Origin: Tannerellaceae bacterium
Lineage (GTDB): Bacteria; Bacteroidota; Bacteroidia; Bacteroidales; Tannerellaceae
Direction: 5' to 3'
DNA length: 64,000 bases
Assembly: GCA_021201295.1 (NCBI GenBank)
Contig: JAJQFE010000052.1
Coordinates: 1-64,000, forward strand
The translations under genes and the position numbers were made by a program. The notes under the pieces were generated by a model. The model did no database searches and had not been told where the DNA came from. It saw nothing but the letters and a program-made list of their open reading frames with translations. Numbering within the stretch: position 1 is the stretch's first letter; every line of letters begins with the position of its first letter. Positions 29,312-38,301 of this stretch are shown piece after piece.

Positions 29312-30109
29312 ATGAGAATAGTAAGACCGAAGAAAGCTTTAGGGCAACACTTTCTGAAAGATTTACAGATCGCCGAACGCATAGCGAATATGCTTTCTGA
29401 TTATAAACAATTCCCTGTGTTGGAAATTGGTCCCGGCACGGGAGTTCTCACCTCTTTTTTATTGGATAAAGGCTATGACCTATCAGTCGTAGAACTGGAT
29501 ATGGAGTCGGTTGCCTATCTGGAAAAGCACTTTTCTGTTTTACATGGAAGAATCATTGCGGAGGATTTTCTGAAATTAGATTTAAACACGCTTTTTTCCG
29601 GTGAATTTTGTGTCATTGGTAATTATCCTTATAATATTTCCAGTCAGATTTTTTTCAAGGTATTGGATTATAGAAACAGGATTCCCTGTTGTTCCGGTAT
29701 GTTACAGAAAGAAGTGGCTGAACGTCTGGCTGCAGGACCTGGCAGTAAAACCTATGGTATATTAAGTGTATTACTACAAGCCTGGTATGATGTGGAATAT
29801 CTTTTTACTGTTAGTAAAAAGGTCTTCGATCCTCCTCCAAAAGTAAAAAGCGGAGTAATCCGGGTAGTAAGGAATAAAAGGACGGAGCTGGGTTGTGACG
29901 AAAGTTTATTTAAGACAGTAGTCAAAACCTCGTTTAATCAACGCCGGAAAACCCTCCGGAATTCAATGAAGCCTGTATTGGGAAAAGATTGTCCGGATTA
30001 TGCTTTACCCATTTTTGACAAACGGCCGGAACAACTTTCCGTGGAACAGTTTGTCGAATTAACGTTACTTACCGAACGTTATCTGAGAGTACAGAAAACA
30101 GGCTCCTAA
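29312..30109 (+). CDS. rsmA: 16S rRNA dimethyladenosine transferase
   Basis: RsmA (KsgA) dimethylates two adjacent adenosines near the 3' end of 16S rRNA during small-subunit maturation. The 265-residue protein starts with PKKALGQHFLKD and has the SAM-binding motif VLEIGPGTGVLT at about 38-49, VVELDMESV, and the catalytic motif NYPYNISSQI near 105. The C-terminal helical domain carries FNQRRKTLRNSM. It diverges from the flippase-like gene. mgtE follows within 21 bases, so they probably share a transcript. Confidence 0.97.
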   Translation: MRIVRPKKALGQHFLKDLQIAERIANMLSDYKQFPVLEIGPGTGVLTSFLLDKGYDLSVVELDMESVAYLEKHFSVLHGRIIAEDFLKLDLNTLFSGEFCVIGNYPYNISSQIFFKVLDYRNRIPCCSGMLQKEVAERLAAGPGSKTYGILSVLLQAWYDVEYLFTVSKKVFDPPPKVKSGVIRVVRNKRTELGCDESLFKTVVKTSFNQRRKTLRNSMKPVLGKDCPDYALPIFDKRPEQLSVEQFVELTLLTERYLRVQKTGS

Positions 30110-30130
30110 CCCTTGTTATTCCGGAAAAAT

Positions 30131-31477
30131 ATGGTTGAATTTACAAAAGAATATATTGAAAACCTGATGCATATCATCGACGACCAGGATGATATACAAG
30201 CAAAAGCATTATTAAAAGACCTGCATCCGGCGGATATTGCCGAATTGTACCAGAAATTGGATCTGCAGGAGGCTATTTATCTCTATTTGTTGATGGATGG
30301 AGAGAAAGCGGCAGATGTCCTGATGGAACTGGATGAAGAAGATCGTGGGAAATTACTGAAAGAATTGCCCAATGAATTAATCGCCAAAAGGTTCGTGGAT
30401 AATATGGACACGGATGATGCGGTAGATCTGATGCGTGGTCTGGATGAAGATACACAGGAGGAGATCCTGTCGCATATTGAAGACGTTGAACAGGCCGGAG
30501 ATATTGTGGATCTGCTAAAGTATGATGAAGATACAGCCGGGGGATTGATGGGTACTGAAATGATCGTGGTGAACGAGAACTGGAGTATGCCCCGTTGTAT
30601 TGATGAAATGCGTGTTCAGGCTGAAGAAATGGATGAGATCTATTATGTGTATGTGATAGATGATGATGAACGTTTAAAAGGAGTGCTCCCCTTAAAACGG
30701 ATGATCACCAATCCTTCTGTTTCCAAAATAAAACATGTGATGAAGAAGGATCCGATCTCGGTCCGGGATGATGATAGTATTGAAGAAGTAGCACAAATCA
30801 TTGGTAAATATGACCTTGTTGCCATTCCAGTAGTAGATAGTATCGGACGTTTAGTCGGGCGTATTACGATCGATGACGTAATGGATGAAGTACAGGAACA
30901 ACATGAACGGGACTATCAGTTGGCATCGGGTATCTCCCAGGATATTGAAACTTCAGATAATGTTTTCCTGCAGACAGCCGCCTGGTTACCCTGGTTATTG
31001 ATCGGGATGATCGGAGGGATTGGTAATTCCCTTATCTTAGGAAACTTTGAAGGTAATTTTGCCAATAACCCCAAGATGGCTTTGTTTATTCCTCTGATAG
31101 GAGGTACAGGCGGTAATGTCGGGATCCAGTCATCAGCGATTGTGGTACAGGGATTGGCCAATAATTCTCTGAAACCGGAAAATATTCTTCCTCAGATCCT
31201 GAAAGAATCTGTTGTTGCTTTAATCAATGCCAGTATGATTAGTCTGATCGTATTTGTTTATAATTTTTTTATGCTGGGAGACCGTGGCATTACAGCGTCG
31301 GTGTCTCTCAGCCTGTTTGCCGCGGTCATGTTTGCCAGTATATTTGGTACGGTGGTACCTATTACACTGGAAAAACTGAAAATAGACCCTGCGCTGGCTA
31401 CCGGACCTTTTATAACGATAACCAATGATATTATTGGGATGATGATTTATATGTTTATCTTATCAGCTTTAGCCTGA
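30131..31477 (+). CDS. mgtE: Magnesium transporter MgtE
   Basis: MgtE is a gated Mg2+ channel in the inner membrane. From the ATG at 30131 the protein has 448 residues; an in-frame TTG at 30113 is less likely. The superhelical N domain (about 1-125) contains LHPADIAELYQKL and ELPNELI. A pair of CBS domains (about 130-250) includes YVYVIDDDERLKGVL and VDSIGRLVGRITIDDVMDE. Five membrane segments follow, with the pore motif GGTGGNVGIQSSAI. The N and CBS domains close the pore when cytosolic Mg2+ is high. Confidence 0.95.
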   Translation: MVEFTKEYIENLMHIIDDQDDIQAKALLKDLHPADIAELYQKLDLQEAIYLYLLMDGEKAADVLMELDEEDRGKLLKELPNELIAKRFVDNMDTDDAVDLMRGLDEDTQEEILSHIEDVEQAGDIVDLLKYDEDTAGGLMGTEMIVVNENWSMPRCIDEMRVQAEEMDEIYYVYVIDDDERLKGVLPLKRMITNPSVSKIKHVMKKDPISVRDDDSIEEVAQIIGKYDLVAIPVVDSIGRLVGRITIDDVMDEVQEQHERDYQLASGISQDIETSDNVFLQTAAWLPWLLIGMIGGIGNSLILGNFEGNFANNPKMALFIPLIGGTGGNVGIQSSAIVVQGLANNSLKPENILPQILKESVVALINASMISLIVFVYNFFMLGDRGITASVSLSLFAAVMFASIFGTVVPITLEKLKIDPALATGPFITITNDIIGMMIYMFILSALA

Positions 31478-31523
31478 CCTGATAAAAAAAGAAAAACATA
31501 TTGTGTCTTTAGAAGGGAAATCG

Positions 31524-31531
31524 TATTTTTG
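31524..31531 (+). promoter_or_regulatory. -7 element for efp
   Basis: TATTTTTG matches TAnnTTTG, 48 bases before the efp ATG. Confidence 0.5.
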
Positions 31532-31579
31532 CGGTCAATTCTAACGAATTATTAATCAAAATTATAGAATACGATATTT

Positions 31580-32146
31580 ATGGCAACAACTGCTGATTTT
31601 AGAAATGGGATGTGTCTGGATATAGATGGCACTTATTATTTTATCGTTGAATTTCTTCATGTTAAACCAGGGAAAGGACCAGCTTTTGTTCGTACCAAGC
31701 TGAAAAATGTAACTACTGGTCGTGTAATTGATAAAACCTGGAATTCAGGTGTTAAGGTAGAAGAAGTTCGTATTGAACGCCGTCCGTATCAGTTTTTATA
31801 TCAGGATGATATGGGCTATAACTTTATGCATCCGGAAAGTTTTGAACAGATCTCTATCCCGGGAGAAGCGATTGACGGGGTACAATTCCTGAAAGAAGGA
31901 GATATGGTTGAAGCTATGGTACATGCAGCCAGTGAAACTATCCTGACTTGCGAATTGCCGGCACATGTTGTATTAGAGGTAACTTATACGGAACCGGGTG
32001 TCAAAGGGGATACGGCTACTAATACCTTAAAACCGGCGACTGTGGAGACAGGTGCGGAAGTAAGGGTACCCTTATTTATTAACGCCGGTGAAAAAATAGA
32101 AATCGATACCCGGAATGGTTCGTATGTAGGACGGGTTCGCTCGTAA
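31580..32146 (+). CDS. efp: Translation elongation factor P
   Basis: EF-P relieves ribosome stalling at polyproline stretches. The 188-residue protein has the three-domain EF-P layout. The tip loop is VKPGKGPAF with Lys32 at the position that is modified in many bacteria. The C-terminal OB domain ends [14 protein letters not shown], matching the family signature. It is a single gene with a TATTTTTG promoter and an AATTGACAATT-type hairpin after it. Confidence 0.97.
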   Translation: MATTADFRNGMCLDIDGTYYFIVEFLHVKPGKGPAFVRTKLKNVTTGRVIDKTWNSGVKVEEVRIERRPYQFLYQDDMGYNFMHPESFEQISIPGEAIDGVQFLKEGDMVEAMVHAASETILTCELPAHVVLEVTYTEPGVKGDTATNTLKPATVETGAEVRVPLFINAGEKIEIDTRNGSYVGRVRS

Positions 32147-32160
32147 AAAATACCATTTAA

Positions 32161-32191
32161 TAATTGACAATTTTCTCTTAATTGTCAATTA
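32161..32191. terminator. Hairpin after efp (TAATTGACAATT inverted repeat)
   Basis: TAATTGACAATT (32161-32172) and AATTGTCAATTA (32180-32191) form a perfect 12-bp stem with a 7-base loop, followed by a T-rich stretch. The position after the efp stop suggests termination. The words recur in the gap at 6486-6568. Confidence 0.6.
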
Positions 32192-32219
32192 TTATTCTTT
32201 TTTAAACTAATACCTTATT

Positions 32220-32912
32220 ATGAAAAAATTTACGATCAAGCAATGGCCGGAAGATGACCGTCCACGTGAAAAACTGCTTAAAAGAGGGCCGGGTGTCCTG
32301 ACTGATGCAGAACTGTTAGCCATCCTGATAGGTTGTGGAACTACTAAAGAATCTGCTGTGCATTTAGCCCAACGTATACTGGCTTCTGTCAAGAATAATC
32401 TGAATACATTAGGTAAACTATCCGTAAAAGAACTGAAAAAGGACTTTATGGGAATTGGTACGGTCAAAGCAATCACGATTCTGGCTGCGTTGGAGTTGGG
32501 TAAACGACATATCAGGAGTGAAGCTTTGCCGAAAAACAAAATTAAAACCAGTGGTGAAGCTTTTCATTATTTTTATCCCTGGATGAGTGATCTTCCGCAT
32601 GAAGAAGTGTGGGTGGCTTTTGTCAATCAGGCCGGTACTGTGAAAGAAAAACTAAAAGTCAGTCAGGGAGGTATAACCAATACGGCGGTGGATATCCGGT
32701 TGATCCTGAAAGCTGCAGTGGATTTTCTGGCTTCTGGTATTATTCTTTGCCATAACTATCCTTCCGGAAACCTGAAACCAAGTCCTTAGGATGGCCGACT
32801 GACCCTACGGTTAAAAGAAGCCGCCCTCTTAATCGATTTACAATTACTGGATCATATTATTATTTCGGATACCAAATATTATAGTTACGCAGATGAAGGA
32901 CGGATTATATGA
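32220..32912 (+). pseudogene. radC: RadC family JAB/MPN-domain protein, stopped and active-site mutated
   Basis: RadC proteins have an N-terminal helix-hairpin-helix region (here LLKRGPGVLTDAELLAILIG and DFMGIGTVKAITILAALEL) and a C-terminal JAB/MPN domain with the metalloprotease motif HNHPSG. A TAG at 32787-32789 cuts the frame after LKPSP. The same frame continues DGRLTLRLKEAALLIDLQLL to a TGA at 32910-32912, a 230-codon family-length gene. CAG (Gln) is the likely original codon. The metal motif reads HNYPSG: the second His (codon 32757-32759) is Tyr. Two separate hits in the same active-site segment argue for genuine loss of function rather than a read error. Confidence 0.88.
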
Positions 32913-32948
32913 CATTCTTTTCCGTTGGTTTTATAAAAGATATTCATG

Positions 32949-32956
32949 TATCTTTG
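32949..32956 (+). promoter_or_regulatory. -7 element for the Fe-S assembly factor gene
   Basis: TATCTTTG matches TAnnTTTG, 20 bases before the ATG at 32977. Confidence 0.55.
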
Positions 32957-32976
32957 TATGAAAATAGTATAAGTAT

Positions 32977-33294
32977 ATGGATAATGAATTTCTTCAGACT
33001 GAAGAGGCGATCGTAGAGGTACTTAAAACCGTTTTTGACCTGGAGATTCCGGTAAATGTATATGACCTGGGACTCATTTATAAAGTAGATGTGGACGATG
33101 AGAAAAACGTAATTATAGAGATGACTCTGACAGCACCGAACTGTCCGGCTGCAGATTTTATTATAGAAGATGTTCGCATGAAAGTAGAATCTGTAAAGGG
33201 GGTAAAAAGTGTATTAGTAAATCTTGTATTTGAACCGGAATGGAATAAAGATATGATGTCGGAAGAAGCTAAGCTGGAGCTGGGTTTCCTATGA
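32977..33294 (+). CDS. MIP18/DUF59-family iron-sulfur cluster assembly factor
   Basis: This 105-residue protein of the DUF59 (SufT/MIP18) family is thought to help deliver Fe-S clusters to apoproteins in the cytosol. It shows VFDLEIPVNVYDLGLIYKV near the N-terminus, and MTLTAPNCPAAD with the conserved Cys near residue 53. The C-terminus FEPEWNKDMMSEEAKLELG is also typical. Its TGA overlaps the lpxH start by four bases (ATGA), giving translational coupling. The frame is intact and the gene has its own promoter. Confidence 0.9.
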   Translation: MDNEFLQTEEAIVEVLKTVFDLEIPVNVYDLGLIYKVDVDDEKNVIIEMTLTAPNCPAADFIIEDVRMKVESVKGVKSVLVNLVFEPEWNKDMMSEEAKLELGFL

Positions 33295-34076
33295 GTTGTA
33301 AACAAATGGATATTAACGGGAAAAAGATATATTTCATTTCTGATGCCCATTTGGGTGCCCGCTTCCATACCGATCACCGTGCCATCGAAAAAAAACTTGT
33401 TCGTTGGTTGGATAGTGTGAAGGAAACAGCTTCTGCTATTTTTATGCTGGGAGATATGTTCGATTATTGGTATGAATATAAATATGTAGTACCTAAAGGT
33501 TTTATACGTTTTCTGGGAAAACTGGCAGAACTTTCGGATTCTGGAGTAGAAATCCATATTTTTATTGGAAATCATGATGTGTGGCTATTCAACTATCTTC
33601 CAGAAGAAGTAGGGGCCATTATTCATCAGGATGTCCTTACAGTAGAGCTGTTGGGACAGCGTTTTTTTCTGGGACATGGAGATGAAATAGATTACCGGAG
33701 CCGCTCTTTCCGGTTGCTTCGGAAATTATTCCGAAATAGGTTTTGTCAGTGGTTATATGCGGGTATTCATCCCCGGTGGAGTTTTGGATTTGCTTTAAGC
33801 TGGTCACTCAATAGCCGGAAAAGCAGATTAAAGAAAAACCAGGAATTAACCTATGCAGGAGAAGCCGCAGAATATATGGTAGAGTTTGCCAAAGACTATC
33901 TCCGGACGCATCCAGATATCAATTTTTTTATTTTTGGGCATCATCATATTATGCTGGATTTAATGTTAACCAAAACTTCACGTCTCCTGATAGCAGGGGA
34001 TTGGATGAAATTGTTTTCTTATATAGAGTGGGATGGAAAAGAACTATCCCTGAATCAGTTTGAGGTGGAAGAGTAA
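33291..34076 (+). CDS. lpxH: UDP-2,3-diacylglucosamine diphosphatase
   Basis: LpxH hydrolyses UDP-2,3-diacylglucosamine to lipid X in lipid A synthesis at the inner membrane. The 261-residue calcineurin-like phosphoesterase carries metal motifs ISDAHLGA, LGDMFDYW, GNHDVW, GHGDEID and FGHHH in order. The ATG at 33291 overlaps the preceding stop; an internal ATG at 33306 (MDINGKK) could also serve. LpxH-type enzymes in Bacteroidetes are usually this length. A terminator-like hairpin follows. Confidence 0.9.
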   Translation: MSCKQMDINGKKIYFISDAHLGARFHTDHRAIEKKLVRWLDSVKETASAIFMLGDMFDYWYEYKYVVPKGFIRFLGKLAELSDSGVEIHIFIGNHDVWLFNYLPEEVGAIIHQDVLTVELLGQRFFLGHGDEIDYRSRSFRLLRKLFRNRFCQWLYAGIHPRWSFGFALSWSLNSRKSRLKKNQELTYAGEAAEYMVEFAKDYLRTHPDINFFIFGHHHIMLDLMLTKTSRLLIAGDWMKLFSYIEWDGKELSLNQFEVEE

Positions 34077-34090
34077 AGTAAGTATAAAAA

Positions 34091-34116
34091 ACTGCCCTAA
34101 CCGGTGTCAGGGCAGT
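34091..34116 (-). terminator. Intrinsic terminator of the pta-ackA transcript
   Basis: ACTGCCCT (34091-34098) and AGGGCAGT (34109-34116) form an 8-bp stem with a 10-base loop. On the minus strand it is followed by TTTTTTATAC, so it fits termination after ackA; it may also stop lpxH transcripts. Confidence 0.8.
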
Positions 34117-34172
34117 CTAAACACTAATCCTTTGTGTTTTGTAAGCTGTGAGGACTAGTTATAATTAATTTA

Positions 34173-35369
34173 TTAAGATAATATCTCCATCGTATCAGAG
34201 GCAATCATAAATTCTTCATCTGTAGGAACTACCATCACTGTTACAGGACTGTCCGGTGTACTGATCACCATCTCTTCTCCCCGCATATAGTCATTTCGTT
34301 CGGCATCCAGTTTGATCCCCATAAATTCCATATTTTCACAAACCGCTTTACGGGTGGCCCATTGGTTTTCTCCTACGCCTCCGGTAAATACTAAAATGTC
34401 CAGACCTCCTAAAGCCGCAGCGTAAGACCCTATATATTTCTTAATCCGGTAGTTGTAAACATTGAGCGCCATCGTAGCCCGTTTATCTCCTTCTGCCACA
34501 GCAGCCTCAATTTCACGCATATCAGAAGAAGCTCCGGATAAACCTAATACACCACTCTGTTTGTTGATCAGGTCGGAAATTCCTTTCCCATCCAGATGCT
34601 CCCTGTCCATCAGAAAGGCTAAGGCTCCGGCATCCACATCACCGCAGCGGGTCCCCATCAGTAAGCCTTCCACCGGCGTTAATCCCATAGAGGTATCAAT
34701 GGACTTACCTTCTTTAATAGCTGCCAGAGAACCTCCGTTTCCGATGTGTGTCGTAATAATTTTCTGGTCTTCATACGGAACACCTAATATTTCACAGGCA
34801 CGTTTGGATACATACCGGTGACTGGTCCCATGGAAGCCATAACGACGTATACCATATTTTTTATATAATGAATAAGGCAAACCATACATATAAGCATAAT
34901 CAGGCATGGTCTGGTGGAAAGCTGTGTCAAATACACCTACCTGCCGGATACCGGGGATCAGGGCGCTCATGGCACGGATCCCTTTCAGATTGGGTGGATT
35001 ATGAAGAGGTGCCAGATCAATACATTCCACTAATTTCCCGATTACTTCAGGAGTGATCTCTACGCTACTGCTGAATTTCTCTGCACCGTGAACTACCCGG
35101 TGACCTACCGCATCAATCTCTTCGTATGACTGGATACACCCATAGGGAGCATCCGTAAGTACTTTTAAAATAAATTCAATTGCGGCTGTATGTTCTTCCA
35201 GATCTTTCTCTAGGATCACCTTTTCACCATCCGGCAAGGTAAGTTTCAAAAAAGAACCCGGTAAACCTAATTTCTCTACACCACCTTGTGCCATAACAGC
35301 CTGACTGTCCATATCGAACAGTTTATACTTGACGGAAGAACTTCCGCAATTAAGTACTAAAATCTTCAT
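34173..35369 (-). CDS. ackA: Acetate kinase
   Basis: AckA interconverts acetyl phosphate plus ADP with acetate plus ATP, a main energy step of fermentation. The 398-residue protein shows NCGSSSVKYKLF at the N-terminus, HRVVHGAEKF, GFHGTSHRYVS, THIGNGGSLAA and DTSMGLTPVEGLLMGTR, all typical. It is read after pta on the same strand with a 24-base gap. The frame is intact. Confidence 0.98.
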   Translation of the reverse strand: MKILVLNCGSSSVKYKLFDMDSQAVMAQGGVEKLGLPGSFLKLTLPDGEKVILEKDLEEHTAAIEFILKVLTDAPYGCIQSYEEIDAVGHRVVHGAEKFSSSVEITPEVIGKLVECIDLAPLHNPPNLKGIRAMSALIPGIRQVGVFDTAFHQTMPDYAYMYGLPYSLYKKYGIRRYGFHGTSHRYVSKRACEILGVPYEDQKIITTHIGNGGSLAAIKEGKSIDTSMGLTPVEGLLMGTRCGDVDAGALAFLMDREHLDGKGISDLINKQSGVLGLSGASSDMREIEAAVAEGDKRATMALNVYNYRIKKYIGSYAAALGGLDILVFTGGVGENQWATRKAVCENMEFMGIKLDAERNDYMRGEEMVISTPDSPVTVMVVPTDEEFMIASDTMEILS

Positions 35370-35393
35370 TCTTATTGGTTATATATAATTTCT

Positions 35394-36407
35394 TTATTTA
35401 GCCGATTTCATACCAATGGCCTGATTGGCTGCAATGGCTACCATTTTATAAATATCATCGGAAGAACATCCGCGGGAAAGATCATTTACCGGAGCAGCCA
35501 TTCCCTGCAGGATCGGACCGACTGCTTCCGCGCCCCCTAATCGCTGAACCAGTTTGTAAGCAATATTTCCTACTTCTAAAGAAGGAAAGACTAATACATT
35601 CGCTTTTCCTGCGATTTCACTACCTGGTGCTTTTTTCAGACCGATGGCTTCCACTAAAGCTGCATCTGCCTGTAATTCTCCGTCAATTTTCAGATCCGGA
35701 GCCATTTTTTTAGCTAACCGGGTTGCTTCTGCCACTTTATCCACTCTTGGATGAGACGTACTTCCTTTGGTTGAGAAACTAAGCATGGCAATACGGGGTT
35801 CAACCCCTACAATATTACGGGTCGTTTGTGCTGTGGATACAGCGATCTGGGTAAGCTCATCTGCGGTAGGGTCCGGAATGACAGCACAATCCGCAAATAC
35901 CATAATCCCGTCATCCCCATAACTTTTATCTTTGATAAACATAATGAACGCTCCCGATACACTACTAATGCCAGGAACGGTTTTTATAATTTGTAAGGCC
36001 GGACGAAGTACGTCACCGGTTGTATTATCTGCTCCGGCAATCTCGCCATCCGCATCTCCCGCTTTGATCATCAGACAGGCCAGATAAAGCGGATTTTCTA
36101 CCAGTGTGGCCGCCTGTTTCGGAGTCATTCCTTTTTTCTGGCGTAGCTCAAGAAGTAAATGAATATAAACTTCTTTTTTCTCATGGTGTACAGGATTGAT
36201 AATAGTCGCCTCCTGAATATGGCTTAACCCGTATTGTGTTGTCAGTTGGGAGATCTCATTCGGATCTCCGATTAAAATAATGTGAGCAACTTTGTCGGTT
36301 AGTAGACGGTCGGCAGCTCTTAACGTTCTTTCGTCTGTCCCTTCCGGAAGAACAATGCGCTGTAGGTTAGCTTTAGCGCGGTTAATAATGTCCTGCATCA
36401 AATCCAT
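35394..36407 (-). CDS. pta: Phosphate acetyltransferase
   Basis: Pta converts acetyl-CoA and phosphate to acetyl phosphate, the substrate of AckA. The 337-residue short-form enzyme lacks the regulatory N-terminal domains of enteric Pta. Family motifs include LPEGTDERTLRAADRL, GDADGEIAGADNTTGDVLRPALQ, and VFPSLEVGNIAYKLVQRLGGA near the C-terminus. It is first in the pta-ackA operon with a TACTTTTG element at 36457-36464. Confidence 0.97.
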   Translation of the reverse strand: MDLMQDIINRAKANLQRIVLPEGTDERTLRAADRLLTDKVAHIILIGDPNEISQLTTQYGLSHIQEATIINPVHHEKKEVYIHLLLELRQKKGMTPKQAATLVENPLYLACLMIKAGDADGEIAGADNTTGDVLRPALQIIKTVPGISSVSGAFIMFIKDKSYGDDGIMVFADCAVIPDPTADELTQIAVSTAQTTRNIVGVEPRIAMLSFSTKGSTSHPRVDKVAEATRLAKKMAPDLKIDGELQADAALVEAIGLKKAPGSEIAGKANVLVFPSLEVGNIAYKLVQRLGGAEAVGPILQGMAAPVNDLSRGCSSDDIYKMVAIAANQAIGMKSAK

Positions 36408-36456
36408 AATGGAAGTGTTTTTATATTATTTAATAAATCTTTTCGCCTTTTGTCTA

Positions 36457-36464
36457 CAAAAGTA
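36457..36464 (-). promoter_or_regulatory. -7 element for pta-ackA
   Basis: TACTTTTG on the minus strand matches TAnnTTTG. A TTTG word lies about 23 bases further upstream, at 36488-36491 read on the minus strand. Confidence 0.55.
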
Positions 36465-36534
36465 GTAATAATGTAATATCGGGTTTGCAAAATCAACAAA
36501 AGATTTATAAGCCGAACTGGCAATTTTAGAAGAT

Positions 36535-37317
36535 TTAACAGAAAAATGTTACTTCCTTTTCTCCGGAGAGAATTTGTTGTAAATCCTCTGCCGTAATGTT
36601 GATGGCTAATTTTCCTTTAGAAGCTACGGAGATCTTTCCTCTTTCTTCCGAGACAATGATAATCAGGGCATCCGTTTCCAGAGACATTCCTAATCCCGAA
36701 CGGTGTCTTAGTCCTAATTCTTTCGGAATGTCTGCATTTTGCGCAACCGGGAGAATACAACCGGCTGCTTTGATCCGGTTGTCTGCAATGATCATAGCGC
36801 CGTCATGCAGGGGACTGTTTTTAAAAAATATATTTTCGATCAGACGGGCATTCACATCAGCATTAAACATTTCTCCGGTGTGTTCATAAACTGTCAGGTC
36901 AACATCCTGCTGAATAACGATCAAAGCACCGGTTTTTTTACGGGCCATGTTCATACAGGCCAGTACCACAGGAGTAACAAATTTATTTTCATGATCACCC
37001 TCCCCTTTTTTGGAAAATAGTTTGGAAACGAATTTCCATCCCCGGTGTGATCCCATAACTAACAGAAACCGGCGGATCTCATCCTGGAATAGGATCACTA
37101 AGACAACAAAACCAACACTGATAATCTTATCCAGGATCGCACCCATCAGGCGCATTTCCAGCACCTGGGATACCAGAATCCAGACAACGATAAAAGAAAC
37201 AACACCACTGAAAATGGCAATTGTTCCTGAACTTTTCATCAGTTTATACGTCTGATACAGGAAAAAAGCCACAAGCAATATGTCAATGATGTCTTTTATT
37301 CCAATTTGTATCCACAT
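36535..37317 (-). CDS. cdaA: Diadenylate cyclase (c-di-AMP synthase)
   Basis: CdaA makes the second messenger cyclic di-AMP from two ATP. The 260-residue protein has three N-terminal membrane segments (about 10-75). Its DAC domain carries the catalytic motif HDGAM (DGA at 172-174) and the RHR motif at 204-206 (LGLRHRSGLGMS). It follows folP by 54 bases on the same strand, a pairing I recognise as common in Bacteroidetes. c-di-AMP usually governs potassium and wall homeostasis. The frame is intact. Confidence 0.95.
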   Translation of the reverse strand: MWIQIGIKDIIDILLVAFFLYQTYKLMKSSGTIAIFSGVVSFIVVWILVSQVLEMRLMGAILDKIISVGFVVLVILFQDEIRRFLLVMGSHRGWKFVSKLFSKKGEGDHENKFVTPVVLACMNMARKKTGALIVIQQDVDLTVYEHTGEMFNADVNARLIENIFFKNSPLHDGAMIIADNRIKAAGCILPVAQNADIPKELGLRHRSGLGMSLETDALIIIVSEERGKISVASKGKLAINITAEDLQQILSGEKEVTFFC

Positions 37318-37371
37318 AAGCTTTCTTTTAAATGGTTATCTGACAACTTCAGGTTGCTATTTTTCCCTCTG

Positions 37372-38211
37372 TCAGGACAGGATGGTTTTCTGTACTATTT
37401 TAATCGTTTCCACCGCTGCTTTTACATCATGTACGCGTAAAATAGTCGCTCCGTTCAATAATGCCATGGTGTTCAGAACAGTAGTCCCATTCAGGCTTTC
37501 TGCCGGAGTATTTCCCAAAAATCTGTAAATCATGCCTTTCCGGGATATACCAACTAATAAAGGAAGATCAAATATCTGAAATTCGTTTAACTGTCGCATC
37601 ATCTGATAATTCTGGTCTACTGTTTTACTGAAACCGAAACCCGGATCCAGAATGATATCATTGACCCCTAACAGGCGTAGCTGACTAATCTTTTCAGCAA
37701 AATACTGACGGATCTCTACAATCAGATGGGAGTACTGGGTGTGTTGCTGCATAGTTTGCGGAGTTCCCCGCATATGCATCATAATATAAGGAACCTGTAA
37801 ATCCGCTACCGTAGGGAACATTTCCTTATCCAGCTCTCCTCCTGAAATATCGTTGATCATGGCTACTCCGTATTTTTCTACACACCGGCGGGCAATGTCT
37901 GCCCGGAAGGTATCCACAGAAAGGAGGGCACCAGGAAATTGCTTATTAATGATAGATAGTGCGAAGGACAATCGCTCCATTTCTTCTTCAGAAGAAATAT
38001 TCAGGGCTCCCGGACGGGAGGAATATCCTCCTATATCAATGATATTCCCTCCTTCTTCCAGAATAGTTTGGGTTCTCTCTTCAATTTCTGCCTCCGTTTG
38101 TTTACGGCTTCCGGCATAAAAAGAATCGGGAGTAATATTCAGGATACCCATCACCTGTGGGGTTTCCAGGGAGAAGAGCTCATCTTTTATATTGATTGCT
38201 TTGCGATCCAT
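37372..38211 (-). CDS. folP: Dihydropteroate synthase
   Basis: FolP condenses p-aminobenzoate with the pterin pyrophosphate to make dihydropteroate and is the sulfonamide target. The 279-residue TIM barrel has the first signature MGILNITPDSFYAGSR, IDIGGYSSRPGA, SVDTFRADIAR, MINDISGG and DPGFGFSKT. It is first in the folP-cdaA operon and diverges from murF. The minus-strand TACTTTTG element is at 38234-38241. Confidence 0.96.
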   Translation of the reverse strand: MDRKAINIKDELFSLETPQVMGILNITPDSFYAGSRKQTEAEIEERTQTILEEGGNIIDIGGYSSRPGALNISSEEEMERLSFALSIINKQFPGALLSVDTFRADIARRCVEKYGVAMINDISGGELDKEMFPTVADLQVPYIMMHMRGTPQTMQQHTQYSHLIVEIRQYFAEKISQLRLLGVNDIILDPGFGFSKTVDQNYQMMRQLNEFQIFDLPLLVGISRKGMIYRFLGNTPAESLNGTTVLNTMALLNGATILRVHDVKAAVETIKIVQKTILS

Positions 38212-38233
38212 TTAATGAATAAACAATTTCCTA

Positions 38234-38269
38234 CAAAAGTAAAGAAATAATATAATATCGTTACATTTG
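38234..38269. promoter_or_regulatory. Divergent -7 elements for folP (minus) and murF (plus)
   Basis: TACTTTTG on the minus strand at 38234-38241 and TACATTTG on the plus strand at 38262-38269 both match TAnnTTTG. They point toward folP (start 38211) and murF (start 38302). Confidence 0.6.
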
Positions 38270-38301
38270 TAGTTGAATAAAAACGCTATTGAAAAAGGCT
38301 T

